DNA from: Trichomonas tenax | Lineage: Eukaryota; Parabasalia; Trichomonadida; Trichomonadidae | DNA: 53,732 bases | Reading direction: 5' to 3' | Assembly (NCBI GenBank): GCA_023091735.1 | Contig: JALKBU010000262.1 | Coordinates: 1 to 53,732, forward strand | Shown here: positions 27,467 to 37,472 of the stretch, in pieces | Position numbering within the stretch: the first letter of the stretch is position 1 | How the letters are laid out: each line of letters begins with the position of its first letter | Position numbers and translations under genes: made by a program | The notes under the pieces: generated by a model | The model's database searches: none | Seen by the model: the letters and a program-made list of their open reading frames with translations, nothing else | What the model was told of the DNA's origin: nothing

Positions 27467-30163
27467 TTATCTCCTTCTCCTCCTTGATGCGTTTGGCTGT
27501 GGAACTGGCAAATCCAAGTCGTCGCCGCCCTGGTTCTGCTGCTCCTGTTCTTCCTCAACGATAGGAAGCTCCTCGATTGTGTTCTTGTAAACGAAGCCCT
27601 TTGCATCACCGTCAAAAGTTATAACCATTGTACTGATATTATCTTTCGATCCAAGAGCGAAAGCAATGTTTCTAAGTTTAGCAGCTGCATCCATTGCACT
27701 TGTGGATTGTCTGATAACATCTGCTGCGCGCTCGTCTGTGATGACATCCCAGACACCATCGCAAGCAATGATGAGACCGACGTCGTCTGGCTCAATCACT
27801 GTAGCCTGGACATCGGGCTCTACGTAAATTCCAGGCTGGTTCAACCAGAAGTCACCGAGTGTACGAGCAACAGCGAGCTTTCTACCAATTCTGCCTTCGA
27901 CGTTGACAGTGAGGCCTGCCTCGCGAAGTCTTGCGTATTCTGAGCGCATTGTCGGCTTGTAGTCGGTTGTGAGTCTCCTGGCGCCGTTCTTTGTGACGAG
28001 AACGATTCTTGAGTCACCGATGCCGGCAGTGTAAATAATTTTGCCCTTGATGAATGCTGAAACGGCTGTACAGCCATCCTTGATGTTGAGGGCCTTGAGT
28101 GTCTTGTTGATACGTGTGTATGCCTTAGGAATTCCATGAATAATCTCATCTTCGGACTTGTTAACGCATCTCAGGCGCATCTCGTGGTGGAGGCAGTGAG
28201 CGGATGTTGCAGCAGCGACAGCACCTGTGTGGCCATCGAAAAGGGCGAACAAATACTGATCGTTCTCATAGCTTTGGTAAGTAATCGCATCTTCCATTGT
28301 CGGACGTACACCCATTGTGGCAGAGTAACCGATTCCGAATCTCTCATTCTGCGAGAAGTTCTGATCGGTCATCAAGTGGAAGCAAAGCGGTGGAATGTGT
28401 GATGGTAAGTATTTCTTTGAATTCAGCATCTCGAAGCACGAAAGTGGAGATGGGTATTCAAGAAGACCTGCCAATGTTGATACGAAATCGATATCTAATG
28501 GGTTGTTGTTGAGACAGATGAATTTAGCTGAAGGGAAGTGAGATGGATTGAATTCAGTGATCTCGTTGCAGTCAAGGTTGATAGATGTCGCTGATGGGAG
28601 GTCGTAATCGAATGACTTGAGCTTGTTGTAGGACATATCAAGGACGTTGATCGTATTCGGGAAGTCGAAGTCCTCTGGGATCTCTGAGATGAGGTTATGG
28701 GCCATGGAGAAGATCTTCAGCGATGTAAAGAGTGAGAAGAACTTTGGAAGCGACATAAGGTGGTTATTTGAAGCATCAAACGTCTGAAGGAAGAAAAGCG
28801 AACCGAGAGCTGATGGAAGTGACGATAATTCGTTGTTAGAGCAGCTCAAAGAACGAAGCTGCGAATATGAGAAAACGCACTTCGGGAAAACTCTGAATTT
28901 GTTACCAGAAATGTTGAAGTCCGAGATCTTCCTACAGTTGGAGAGCGATGGCGGCAATTCTGTCAACCTGTTGAATGAAACGTTGAAGTCTGCAAGGAAC
29001 GAGCAGTTGCTGAAGCAGTCTGGGATCGAGCTGAGCTGGTTGAACGAGAGGTTAAATGTTCTGAGATGTGAACACTGCAAATTGGGGAACTCCTCTAATC
29101 TGTTGTTCGTCATCGACAAATAGTCCAAGTTTGTGACATGAATGAAGGACTCTGGTAATTTGGTGATGCAGTTGAAGTCGAAAATGAGACGTGAAAGCGC
29201 TGGTTTCTGCGGGAAGCAGTTGGCCACTTCGATAATTGAGTTGTTGTTGGCGATGAGCTGTGCAACCTTTCCCATTGATGCAATGAAGTTCGGGCCAAGC
29301 TGGGAAATGTTGTTGTGCGAGATATCAATGGCTGTGATTGTTTCTGGGAGATTGATGTTAAGTGGACCACTTATTTCACAGTGGCTGATGGAGAGCGCTC
29401 TGAGGCCGTTTGTTTGGAGGACTTTCATCGGGAACTCTTTGATTGGGTTCGTATTAAAGCTGAGAGAGATGCAATTCAACGGCTCTTCTGGTTCCCATGT
29501 CTCTATGTCGTTAAAGTAGAGGTTCAACTGCTTGAGAATCTGTGGGAGCAGTGCGGTATTAAGCTTGGTGAAGTGATTTCCGAATAACGATAATTCTTCC
29601 AAGTGCTCGAACTCATCAAAGTAATCTGGAAGTTCTGTAAGCTTATTTCCATCGAGGTGAATTGATCGCACCGTGTAAATCCACGTTGGTTTGATTTTTG
29701 GAAGCTCTTTAAATTCGCCATGCGTTAACTTTATGCAATCGAGGTTTGGCACGTTGAGGTTCCAAACATCGTCAAGACAGAGGTTAGGATTGAAACTTAA
29801 GTCTAAAGTCGTTAACGCTGGTTTAAACATAAACGAAAATTTCGTAAGATTGCAAGCCGTGAGATTAAGGGTTTGTAAGTTTTCGAAATTTACGAAAGAT
29901 TCCTTTGTAAGATTTGTCAGATTATTTTCAGTCAAGTCTAAATGCGAGATGCAGACGTAACTTTCGAGACCTGGGGGCAGCGTTGTAAGCCCGCAGTCAG
30001 CGAATCTCGCCCTGCTGATTTTCTGAAGAAGTTCGGGGACAAACGGAATGCTTTTAACATTTTTGTTGACAAATTCGAAGCTAGAGAGGTTCGGGTTCAT
30101 GAATATACCAATATCGACGTTTTCACGAAATACCATCCGATTATCATTGATCGGTTGACTCAT
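27467..30163 (-). CDS. Leucine-rich repeat PP2C-type protein phosphatase
   Basis: 898 aa. Residues about 25-590 are at least twenty leucine-rich repeats of the LxxLxLxxNxLxxLP type. A PP2C (PPM) domain follows at about 605-855 with all metal-binding motifs: RPTMEDA (near 620), FALFDGHTG (near 645), GDSRIVLV, VARTLGDFWL, ACDGVWDVITD and GSKDNISTM (near 840). The tail is Gln/Glu-rich and ends in five Arg. It is a Mg/Mn-dependent Ser/Thr phosphatase; the LRR part probably selects substrates, as in PHLPP phosphatases and the LRR-PP2C proteins of other protists, though no PH domain is present. The gene is more G/C-rich than the long AT-rich spacers on both sides. Confidence 0.95.
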   Translation of the reverse strand: MSQPINDNRMVFRENVDIGIFMNPNLSSFEFVNKNVKSIPFVPELLQKISRARFADCGLTTLPPGLESYVCISHLDLTENNLTNLTKESFVNFENLQTLNLTACNLTKFSFMFKPALTTLDLSFNPNLCLDDVWNLNVPNLDCIKLTHGEFKELPKIKPTWIYTVRSIHLDGNKLTELPDYFDEFEHLEELSLFGNHFTKLNTALLPQILKQLNLYFNDIETWEPEEPLNCISLSFNTNPIKEFPMKVLQTNGLRALSISHCEISGPLNINLPETITAIDISHNNISQLGPNFIASMGKVAQLIANNNSIIEVANCFPQKPALSRLIFDFNCITKLPESFIHVTNLDYLSMTNNRLEEFPNLQCSHLRTFNLSFNQLSSIPDCFSNCSFLADFNVSFNRLTELPPSLSNCRKISDFNISGNKFRVFPKCVFSYSQLRSLSCSNNELSSLPSALGSLFFLQTFDASNNHLMSLPKFFSLFTSLKIFSMAHNLISEIPEDFDFPNTINVLDMSYNKLKSFDYDLPSATSINLDCNEITEFNPSHFPSAKFICLNNNPLDIDFVSTLAGLLEYPSPLSCFEMLNSKKYLPSHIPPLCFHLMTDQNFSQNERFGIGYSATMGVRPTMEDAITYQSYENDQYLFALFDGHTGAVAAATSAHCLHHEMRLRCVNKSEDEIIHGIPKAYTRINKTLKALNIKDGCTAVSAFIKGKIIYTAGIGDSRIVLVTKNGARRLTTDYKPTMRSEYARLREAGLTVNVEGRIGRKLAVARTLGDFWLNQPGIYVEPDVQATVIEPDDVGLIIACDGVWDVITDERAADVIRQSTSAMDAAAKLRNIAFALGSKDNISTMVITFDGDAKGFVYKNTIEELPIVEEEQEQQNQGGDDLDLPVPQPNASRRRRR

Positions 30164-30656
30164 TGATGCTGATATTTCGTTGTCTTATATAAATTTATAG
30201 CAATAAAGGGATAAAATTTTACCCCTCACTCCTTTTTGTTGAGAAACTTCTTTTTGACCAAAATCACATCCTATATATGATGTAGTATAGTTATTTGAAG
30301 TAAGAAATATATATATTATATTTTGACTTCATAAATATCATCCACACATATATGTATATCCAAATATGCAATTAAACTGATTAAAATATAAAAAGTGATA
30401 TGATAACTTGCTTTTTGTTAACAAGTTTTATGCGAAAATTCTGGATTTGGATACCACTTGTGTTATCGTTTTTATATTATAATATTCGTATATTTTCAAT
30501 ACTTTATTTGGCAAAAAGTGGGAATTTTATGTTTTGTCTTGTAAATTGGCAATTTTAAACGTTTTATGTCAAATTTCTTTATTTGTTATTCGGATAATAA
30601 ACATAGAATATGCATAGTTGGTAGTGTAGCGTATAATAATCCGTCGAATGAAAAGT

Positions 30657-30667
30657 GACATGTAAAG
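30657..30667. promoter_or_regulatory. TGACATGTAAA motif beside the hairpin cluster
   Basis: Exact 11-mer, fused to a preceding AAAAGTGAC (30651-30659) so that both recurrent motifs overlap. No gene start lies nearby; the next feature downstream is the inverted-repeat hairpin cluster beginning at 30764. Confidence 0.4.
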
Positions 30668-30763
30668 TGATGTTTATAAAATTAGAGGGGTAGGGTCTCA
30701 ATCATAAAAGTGACAAATATGATTTTGCCGTTTTCTTACAAGAGCGAAGTCAAGAGAGACTGC

Positions 30764-31359
30764 GACTGTCTCAAAGACAGCATGAGGATGGGTCCCCATG
30801 GTGTCTTTGAGACAGTCGGAGCTAGTTTTTGCTACTCCAGGACGAAATCGGAATTTCAATAATTTAGCTATATATGATATGAAGAAAGTTTGCTCAAAGT
30901 TTGAATATTTGTATCAATTTTCAAAAGTTGTTTGTGAAGTGAGCAGATGATGTGTATTGAAAGCATGCGTGTTTTCGGTTATATTTATCATATTCAATTT
31001 TCTTACAAAGAGATTTTGAAAGTGATATTTGAAATAAAAAAAATATTGAATAAAAATGAATTTCAACCAAATATATGTCATTTTCATTAACCAAGGTCAT
31101 CATTTATGCGATTTTAATAGGATATTGATTTTTTGCAATTACTTTAAAAAAATAAAGTTTGTAGGCATCCTTTGCACCAGAACATACCTGAAATGCTAAC
31201 ATCATGTCTGATTTGGTGCAAAGAATGCCTACACACTCGTCCAGGACGAAATCAGCTAAATTATTGAAATTCCGATTTCGTCCTGGAGTAGCAAAAACTT
31301 GCTGCGACTGTCTCAAAGACACCATGGAGATCCATCCTCATGCTGTCTTTAAGATAGTC
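30764..31359. repeat. Large inverted repeat containing nested hairpins
   Basis: Arms 30764-30869 and 31254-31359 (106 bp each) are reverse complements with few differences. Each arm itself contains a hairpin: 30764-30779 pairs perfectly with 30802-30817 (16 bp), and 31306-31321 pairs with 31344-31359. In the centre, 31161-31179 pairs with 31214-31232 at 18 of 19 bases around a 34-nt loop, and 31241-31253 pairs perfectly with 31274-31286. No protein-coding potential. The unit hairpins are 46-72 nt, the size range of small-RNA precursors; a non-autonomous mobile element is the alternative. Confidence 0.8.
31161..31232. ncRNA. Candidate small-RNA hairpin (72 nt)
   Basis: GTAGGCATCCTTTGCACCA (31161-31179) pairs with 31214-31232 at 18 of 19 positions across a 34-nt loop. 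Sequence outside the stem does not pair, so the boundary is sharp. Shape alone does not prove an RNA product; expression data would decide. Confidence 0.3.
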
Positions 31360-32666
31360 TCAATTATTTTTTCATGAAGTCACTTTTGGAGTCACGCCCT
31401 TTTTATTATATGTCGGATTCATCTGTCAAATTTGACATGTAAAGTGTCGCTTTTCGTTTGAATAACAATGGATCAATATTCTTTGAATAAAGATCAACAA
31501 ATTTAGGATCTCCGCACAATTAACCAAACTCTTAACTAGTAATATATACTTTGGAGGATACTAAACATGGTATTCCCGTTTTGATCTAAAATTAACAATG
31601 CTATTGTCTATTGTAGCCGAGTTGAAAAACATCTTGGTCAAATGGAATTGACATGTAAACTATGGAATGATTCATCAAAACTCATCGGATGAGACTTGTA
31701 GATGAGGACTTTATACAATGAATTCTCTCATTCCTAGCATTGTCGAGTTTACATATGAGGCTAATTTCTTGAAGCAATTGGCATTGTTTTGCAATCTGAA
31801 ATTTTATGTGATAATATTATCTAATACCTAAAATAAATCTTGTTCTTCGATTTTGAGCATAAAAAATTATTCTAATTTCATGAATTTGCATGAATTTTTA
31901 GAATTTATCATTTTCATCGGAATAATCTTTCAGCCTTATACTCCAAATTTGATTCGAAAAAACATGTACAGAGAGTTACCGAATGGAAGCATGAACATAG
32001 CAATGTCCGGACTTTAAATATTTCAGATATTACAATATTTCATTCATCCTATATTCATTAAAAAAGCTCATCCTAGCACACATTAGATTCACAAAGCAAC
32101 AAAATTTACAGCCAGAATGGTCTCGCATACAATTTACATATTTTTTTAACAGATATCAAAAGGGATTTTAAATTATTCAGCGTAACACATAAATATTGCA
32201 TTACAAAAAGATAGTATAGTTGAATATACATCTAATTCTGCGTATATTATTGACTTATAATCGAATAATGTATTATCGAGATTTCAATCTTGAACTTAAA
32301 CACATCACTTTAAGAGAGCAGTTGTACATTTGATATCATATAATTGCTCTAGCTCTAAAAAGTATTTTAGTGTTTTAATATTTTTTGTTGAGATATTTTT
32401 CAGCAAATAATGATTAAGTTTGTTGTTTTGTTGATTGATATAAGAATTGCTGAAACAAACTTTTGTTTTAAATCATTTCGAAAGACTTAGCAATAACATC
32501 TATGAAGATATATCATCATTCCTCACTCCATGAAAAAAATGTTAAAAACTAAAAATCGATTTTTGGGAAATATTTAGATACTCCACATTACACAGATAAA
32601 TTTTATTAAAGAAAAAATCCCAAAAAATTTTTCATTCAGCGATCAAATAAAAATAATAATAAAAAA

Positions 32667-33524
32667 ATGCAGTTCTCAGCAACTCCGCAGTCATTTTTCG
32701 AGAACAAGCTTGGAAAGACTCACTATCGATTAATCGAAAATGAGGGAGCTCAGCTTGTTTGCATGTTGCCTGGATTTTCCCTTCCTACGACTGTTTATAC
32801 AGAATTTGGCTGCTCGATCGCTGATATGGGATATTCTGTGCTTATCATGGACTACTTCGGCCGTGGTTTTAGTGTACCTGCATCAGAAGACACAGAATTC
32901 ACTCCTGCGTTATTTGCAAAACAATTTATCTCGCTTCTTCATTATTTAGAAGTCGATCGCTGCGATTTGATCGCTTTTTCATTCGGAACATTGGTTTCTT
33001 CTCATATTTCTTCATTAGAACCAAATCTTATTTCAAAATTAGTTCTTGTTTCGCCATTTAAGTTTTTACAAAAGCCGGCCCGTCCATTCCAGCGTTTGAT
33101 CCTTACAAATTCATATGTAGGACCATTTATTTTACGCCAATTCGCCGCTCAATTTATTCCCGATGAAATTGCAACACAGGTCGATGCTCACAAGAATCCA
33201 GACTTATTCTGGTCCCTTGTTTCAGTAACAATGCAAGAAATCGATTACAATCCACACTATTTCAAGGCTACATCTTCGCTTTTAAAGGTTTTGGATGAAG
33301 CAACAATAGATACAGAGCTTATACCTCTACGTCAAAATCCATTCAAGACATTAGTTTTGTTAGGTGAAAAAGATACCACAATTGATATCTCAAAATCTGA
33401 ACATTGGTGGACTCAGCAACTTCTTAACGCTAAGGTTGTACACGTTCCTGATGCTGGACATCTTTGCTTTATCGAAAACGAAGAAACTGTATTTAATACT
33501 ATAATTCAATTCCTCAGTAACTAA
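32667..33524 (+). CDS. Alpha/beta-hydrolase fold protein
   Basis: 285 aa. The alpha/beta-hydrolase core is clear: oxyanion-region MLPGFSLPT (33-41), MDYFGRGFS (61-69), nucleophile elbow LIAFSFGTL with Ser105 (Ala replaces the first Gly of GxSxG), acid residue in LGEKDTTID (Asp236), and His265 in PDAGHLCF. It belongs with small esterases, lipases and epoxide-hydrolase-like enzymes; substrate cannot be inferred. No signal peptide, so probably cytosolic. TTTTTCATTCAG about 35 bp upstream fits an initiator. Codon use rises toward G/C compared with the spacer. Confidence 0.92.
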   Translation: MQFSATPQSFFENKLGKTHYRLIENEGAQLVCMLPGFSLPTTVYTEFGCSIADMGYSVLIMDYFGRGFSVPASEDTEFTPALFAKQFISLLHYLEVDRCDLIAFSFGTLVSSHISSLEPNLISKLVLVSPFKFLQKPARPFQRLILTNSYVGPFILRQFAAQFIPDEIATQVDAHKNPDLFWSLVSVTMQEIDYNPHYFKATSSLLKVLDEATIDTELIPLRQNPFKTLVLLGEKDTTIDISKSEHWWTQQLLNAKVVHVPDAGHLCFIENEETVFNTIIQFLSN

Positions 33525-33717
33525 AATAATCATTGTTTTGTATCATAAAATCGCTGGCTGTTTAAAATAACTATAAATATAAGAAAGTTTTTATTCTATT
33601 TTGATATTCTTTATAAAAAAACGTTTATGAAACATAATAGATTTATAAGAGAAAAGTATCTCAGGTGAAAAATTATAACTTTGAACATAACAAACAAATA
33701 CACGAAAATAATATTAA

Positions 33718-34923
33718 TTATTGGCAAGGAGTTGGAATTAATGTAGAAAGCATTTGATCATCAATTGATCTAAGCTTTGTAATATAATCTGGAAGTGTTG
33801 TTCCGCAATTATTGTCCTCAACCAATGATTTAATAATATGTTTTGCACAATCAATCAATGTTGATTCATATGTTTGCATATTCTTCACATTTACAACATT
33901 GAAGTCAGTCGGAATCAAAACGGATTTATCACTCAGTCTTGAAGTGATTTTTGAAGATAATGCTTGTGGATAAAGGACGAAAGGAAGTGGAATACCTAAA
34001 ATTCGCGAAATCTCTCTGATGTAGTGTGTAGCAAAGCCAAGGTAAGATCTCATCTCGTTAAATTGAGTGACATTCGATGGTGTTCGTGTGTAATTAACTG
34101 AGCAAAAGTTCTTTGTTTCGGTGAATGGGAATATAACGATGAGCTCGTTTAATGCGAGTGTTCTATATTGTTTCATCTTTTGATAATAATCTTTGTCCGG
34201 TTCTTCAAGTTTCCTTCTATCTTTGTTTGCTTGGATATGTGCTTTGAGTGCATCAACTGCGACTATTCTGTCCTGTTCATTTTGAGTTATAATTGTTGCT
34301 GCTTGCATTTTTTGATTTTGATCAATAAATTCATGCTGAACTCTTCTCTTTTCTCTCATACTTTGTTCGTACTGAAGCTTCAACTGTATTAATTCATTGA
34401 GATCCAATCCAGAGTCTGTCAACCTATTCTTTGTTTCTTCGAATGATTGTTGTGCGTTTTCGAGTTCGTCTAACTGTGTTTTGATCGAACAAACATTGCG
34501 ATAGTCAAGAGTGAGGATGAAATCGACGTTGAATTTGATGACTTCGTCTGTAATGAAATTTGGATCAATGAAAAATCCATAATTAAACTCCAGAACAAAG
34601 ACGTTCGGTGGTAACTTCGCTGTTTTAAGAGGGCCCAAGAAGACAAGTTTCGATAAGTTGTAAACTTGTTCTTTATCGAAATATAAAATCTTAAAAATTT
34701 TCGATTCTGTGTGAAATTCTTTGAACTTATCGAGAGAATCAGCCGTCCAAGTCAGTTTGTTATCAACTTGGACACCATTATTTAAATAAATTTCATTTCC
34801 ATCGATAACTAGAGTCAATGTTGGGATTGTGTCAACCTGCTCTTCAACAAGCATAGAAACTGCAATGATGTCACTAATTTTGAAATCAACAGGGAGAAAA
34901 ACACACTCTATATTTTCTCCCAT
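33718..34923 (-). CDS. Atg14/UVRAG (Vps38)-like subunit of PI3-kinase complex
   Basis: 401 aa from ATG 34923 (MGENIECVF); an in-frame ATG at 34950 would add nine residues but directly overlaps an AATTTTTCAAAAA initiator-like stretch. The N-terminal 150 residues look like a beta-rich C2-type domain, residues about 155-250 form a coiled coil (TQLDELENAQQSFEETKNRL onward), and the C-terminal part keeps the family core: ALNELIVIFPF, then FNEMRSYLGFATHYIREISR and GIPLPFVLYP. In known complexes this subunit pairs with Beclin-1/Vps30 and directs Vps34 PI3-kinase to autophagosomes (Atg14) or endosomes (UVRAG). Which of the two this is cannot be told. Divergent from the SPT5-like gene, with a 251-bp shared upstream region. 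Confidence 0.75.
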   Translation of the reverse strand: MGENIECVFLPVDFKISDIIAVSMLVEEQVDTIPTLTLVIDGNEIYLNNGVQVDNKLTWTADSLDKFKEFHTESKIFKILYFDKEQVYNLSKLVFLGPLKTAKLPPNVFVLEFNYGFFIDPNFITDEVIKFNVDFILTLDYRNVCSIKTQLDELENAQQSFEETKNRLTDSGLDLNELIQLKLQYEQSMREKRRVQHEFIDQNQKMQAATIITQNEQDRIVAVDALKAHIQANKDRRKLEEPDKDYYQKMKQYRTLALNELIVIFPFTETKNFCSVNYTRTPSNVTQFNEMRSYLGFATHYIREISRILGIPLPFVLYPQALSSKITSRLSDKSVLIPTDFNVVNVKNMQTYESTLIDCAKHIIKSLVEDNNCGTTLPDYITKLRSIDDQMLSTLIPTPCQ

Positions 34924-35081
34924 ATTTTTTGAAAAATTGCCAAAAAGCAAAAATCTAATATTTGATAATCATACACAATAGCGTAACCAAAAAACTCTAA
35001 AAATTGGAAGTTCATTTTATTGCAAAACCATCTTTACAATATGTACTTGTTAATTTTTAATTTTACATAACAAATATCATA

Positions 35082-35156
35082 TTTACATGTCAATACTGTT
35101 TTGGTTGAATGTCAGATATCAAATATGAGCTTTACATGTCAGAAATTACATCACTA
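35082..35156. promoter_or_regulatory. Bidirectional promoter region with two TTTACATGTCA motifs
   Basis: TTTACATGTCA occurs exactly at 35082-35092 and 35131-35141. TCACTA at 35151-35156 fits the trichomonad initiator and lies 19 bp before the SPT5-like ATG at 35175, giving the same motif-initiator-ATG order as at the Dpy-30 gene. The region also serves the Atg14/UVRAG-like gene on the other strand. Confidence 0.6.
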
Positions 35157-35174
35157 CCAATTTAAGAAACAATA

Positions 35175-37007
35175 ATGAATAATGATCTCGATAAATTGAA
35201 CTTGATCCAGTTATATGGAGATAGTAATCTGTCGAACGATCAGATGATGGATCTCAATATGCTGGGAAATAGTGAAAAATATTGGCTTATTCCAGTAAAA
35301 TGCAAATCATTAGAAAACGGGCCTGAGAAAACACAAGAAATAATAGATGTAATAGTACAAATGTGGGAGCTATTCAAAAATAATGAAGAAATTAGGTCCA
35401 TTTTCTTTTGGGAATCAGATAATTTTATAGTCATCGAAACAAATTCACTGATAACAAACATCGAAAGTTTCTTTGAAGGCACAGATATCGAAAAGTATAT
35501 CATTATCGATAAAGAACCAATCAGAATGAACAATTTTGCGAATCTTTTTATCAATCGAATCACTTTATCACAATTACAACCGGGTACAATAGTAAAAATA
35601 CACGACAATGCAGATAATGGCCAACTTGCACAAATATTTGAAGCAGATTTTCGAGATTTGCAAAAAGTCACTGTGAAAATATTGCCACGCATTGATTACC
35701 CCGAAATAAACATGTCAGAAGTGAAACTGCAGAGTGTTATTACTAGAAAGAATCTTGCTCGGAATCCTAATTATGTTGCTCCTGTCGTTCGCTTTTTTGC
35801 TGATGTGTTTTCATCAGTAAGCAAGAAAACACAAAGAAGATATCACGGAAAGAACATAGATGTCGTGCTGTGGGATGACAAAGTGTTTTGCGGTAATTTT
35901 GAGCTTGCAAAAAAAGATATTCGCAGCATTGAAGTTATCTCTGATATTCCATTGAAAGAATATAAACAATTCGAGACAAGCGTAACTCAATCGGAAAAAG
36001 ATGCAATGCCAAACTTCGTGAGTGTCATGAATAGGCAAAATCCAAATAGAGTCAGACAGATAGCTAAACCTGTTGTTGCCGAAGTACCACAATTTTTGGC
36101 GTCATATCAATTCGATACTATTGAAATTCCTAAACCAAAACCAGAAGACTATGTTTTCATTAAATCGACACAAGAAGTTGTCATATTCAAAGGCTTTTCA
36201 GATGAAAAACACAGTAAGCCCTATATTCTTCCATTAGATGTCTCAGAAAGTTATAAACCAGAAGCATTACTGGAAACAAAATTTAAGATGGAACAACTTT
36301 TACCATTCTTCGAAGAGCGTAACAAAATGAAGTTTAAACCACCTCCAGCAACATGCGATGTAGGCACGCAATGCATGACAGATCAATTTTGTGCACCAAT
36401 AGAGAAAGGCTTCAATCCAAAATGCCCTCTTAACGATCTTTCTATCATCAAAACTGAACCAGTTTATATCAATCAACTTTTGGTTGGAGATATGGTCAAA
36501 TTAGTTGAGAATGAAAAATGCTGTGCTATCCATAAAGTCCTCGAAGACTTACACTACAACATTATTACATTGGACAACAAGATAACTGAAAATGTCGATA
36601 TTTCTCAATTCATGAGTTTTCCTGACAAGACTCCAATAATTGTCTGCTCCACGAATGATACTTTCGATTCAAGCAATTTCCCTCTAACAAGATATGATAC
36701 TGTCTTCTATCAGGATGATGTGTATAAGATATTAAATGTTTTCGAGAAAAAGTTATTGATACAAAAACTTCATTCTGATGATGACTCTGTTTTATGGGTT
36801 GATTCATCTGAAGTACTCTTCGAAAACCAAAAGCCAAACATTGAAAGAAAGCCAACACTTATTGGAAGAACAATACAGACAAGTATTGGACAGGAATTGG
36901 TGATCTGTGATGTGGATTATAACCAAGGAATCATTTATTGCAGTACAAATCATGAAAAGTTTTTCTTAATGGAAAACATCGGAAGAGACTTCAATTTCGT
37001 TCATTAA
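35175..37007 (+). CDS. SPT5: SPT5-like transcription elongation factor
   Basis: 610 aa. Residues 35-130 fit an NGN domain (YWLIPVKCKS, then IRSIFFWESDNFIVIETNSL), and 130-180 a first KOW domain (LQPGTIVKIHDNADNGQLAQ ... VKILPRIDY), where PRIDY (171-175) is a characteristic SPT5 segment. Further beta-rich KOW-like modules follow, for example VYINQLLVGDMVKLVE (about 427-442). SPT5 with SPT4 forms DSIF, which clamps RNA polymerase II for processive elongation and pausing. It is short (610 aa against roughly 1000 in animals and fungi) and lacks both the N-terminal acidic region and the repeated Ser/Thr-Pro C-terminal repeats that CDK9 phosphorylates. TCACTA lies 19 bp before the ATG. Confidence 0.78.
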   Translation: MNNDLDKLNLIQLYGDSNLSNDQMMDLNMLGNSEKYWLIPVKCKSLENGPEKTQEIIDVIVQMWELFKNNEEIRSIFFWESDNFIVIETNSLITNIESFFEGTDIEKYIIIDKEPIRMNNFANLFINRITLSQLQPGTIVKIHDNADNGQLAQIFEADFRDLQKVTVKILPRIDYPEINMSEVKLQSVITRKNLARNPNYVAPVVRFFADVFSSVSKKTQRRYHGKNIDVVLWDDKVFCGNFELAKKDIRSIEVISDIPLKEYKQFETSVTQSEKDAMPNFVSVMNRQNPNRVRQIAKPVVAEVPQFLASYQFDTIEIPKPKPEDYVFIKSTQEVVIFKGFSDEKHSKPYILPLDVSESYKPEALLETKFKMEQLLPFFEERNKMKFKPPPATCDVGTQCMTDQFCAPIEKGFNPKCPLNDLSIIKTEPVYINQLLVGDMVKLVENEKCCAIHKVLEDLHYNIITLDNKITENVDISQFMSFPDKTPIIVCSTNDTFDSSNFPLTRYDTVFYQDDVYKILNVFEKKLLIQKLHSDDDSVLWVDSSEVLFENQKPNIERKPTLIGRTIQTSIGQELVICDVDYNQGIIYCSTNHEKFFLMENIGRDFNFVH

Positions 37008-37472
37008 CTTATCAAGCTGCAAAAGAGTGTTTTAGAGACCATCCATTCTAGTGTTTATTATGAATTAGAAGTCAAATATTTATTTGATTCAGTTTTAGAA
37101 ACTAATACTCTTGCAAAGCAAAAAGCCTTTTAGAGGTCATCCATTTAAGAAGAAAGTTAATGATATATGATGTTGAAATTAATTTTTCTTTATTGCTCGA
37201 AGAATACAACGAAAATAGAGAGTGCTGGACTAGCTCATATTGCTGCTAGAAAATAGAGAATCAGTGCGAGAAATATTCTCGATAATATGTGTAATATATA
37301 GAATTTTGTTTGTTTATTAAAGATGTTATCATCAAGGGATATTATATTTCGCTTATTTCGACGAAATTATTATCTATCGAGAGATTTTTTGTAAAGTTTT
37401 CAAATTCCTCTCAATCTTTCAAAACTGAAGCGATTTTGATCGTAAATCAATTGTTACTAAAATTTCAAAAAG
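37008..37472. other. 465-bp intergenic region with a short direct repeat
   Basis: A 27-bp segment reading AAAAGAGTGTTTTAGAGACC at 37021 recurs in diverged form at 37121-37147 (AAAAAGCCTTTTAGAGGTCA). Otherwise AT-rich. AATTTCAAAAAG at 37461-37472 is an initiator-like motif directly before the MATE reading frame. Confidence 0.5.

Larger units (their letters stand above)
30164..32666. other. 2.5-kb intergenic region with hairpins and promoter-like motifs
   Basis: No credible gene. It contains the hairpin cluster at 30764-31359 and copies of TGACATGTAAA at 30657-30667, 31433-31443 and 31649-31659, the first fused to a preceding AAAAGTGAC. The motifs at 30657 and 31433 lie 97 and 74 bp outside the two ends of the hairpin cluster, so the cluster may be transcribed. 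The rest, 31700-32660, is plain AT-rich sequence. Confidence 0.6.

Noticed and set aside
27707..29960. Several open frames of 65-125 codons opposite or overlapping the LRR-PP2C gene
   Set aside because: They are shadows of the G/C-richer real gene, which has full domain support.
31104..31325. 73-codon open frame on the minus strand
   Set aside because: It runs straight through three hairpins of the inverted-repeat cluster, so the open frame is most likely accidental.
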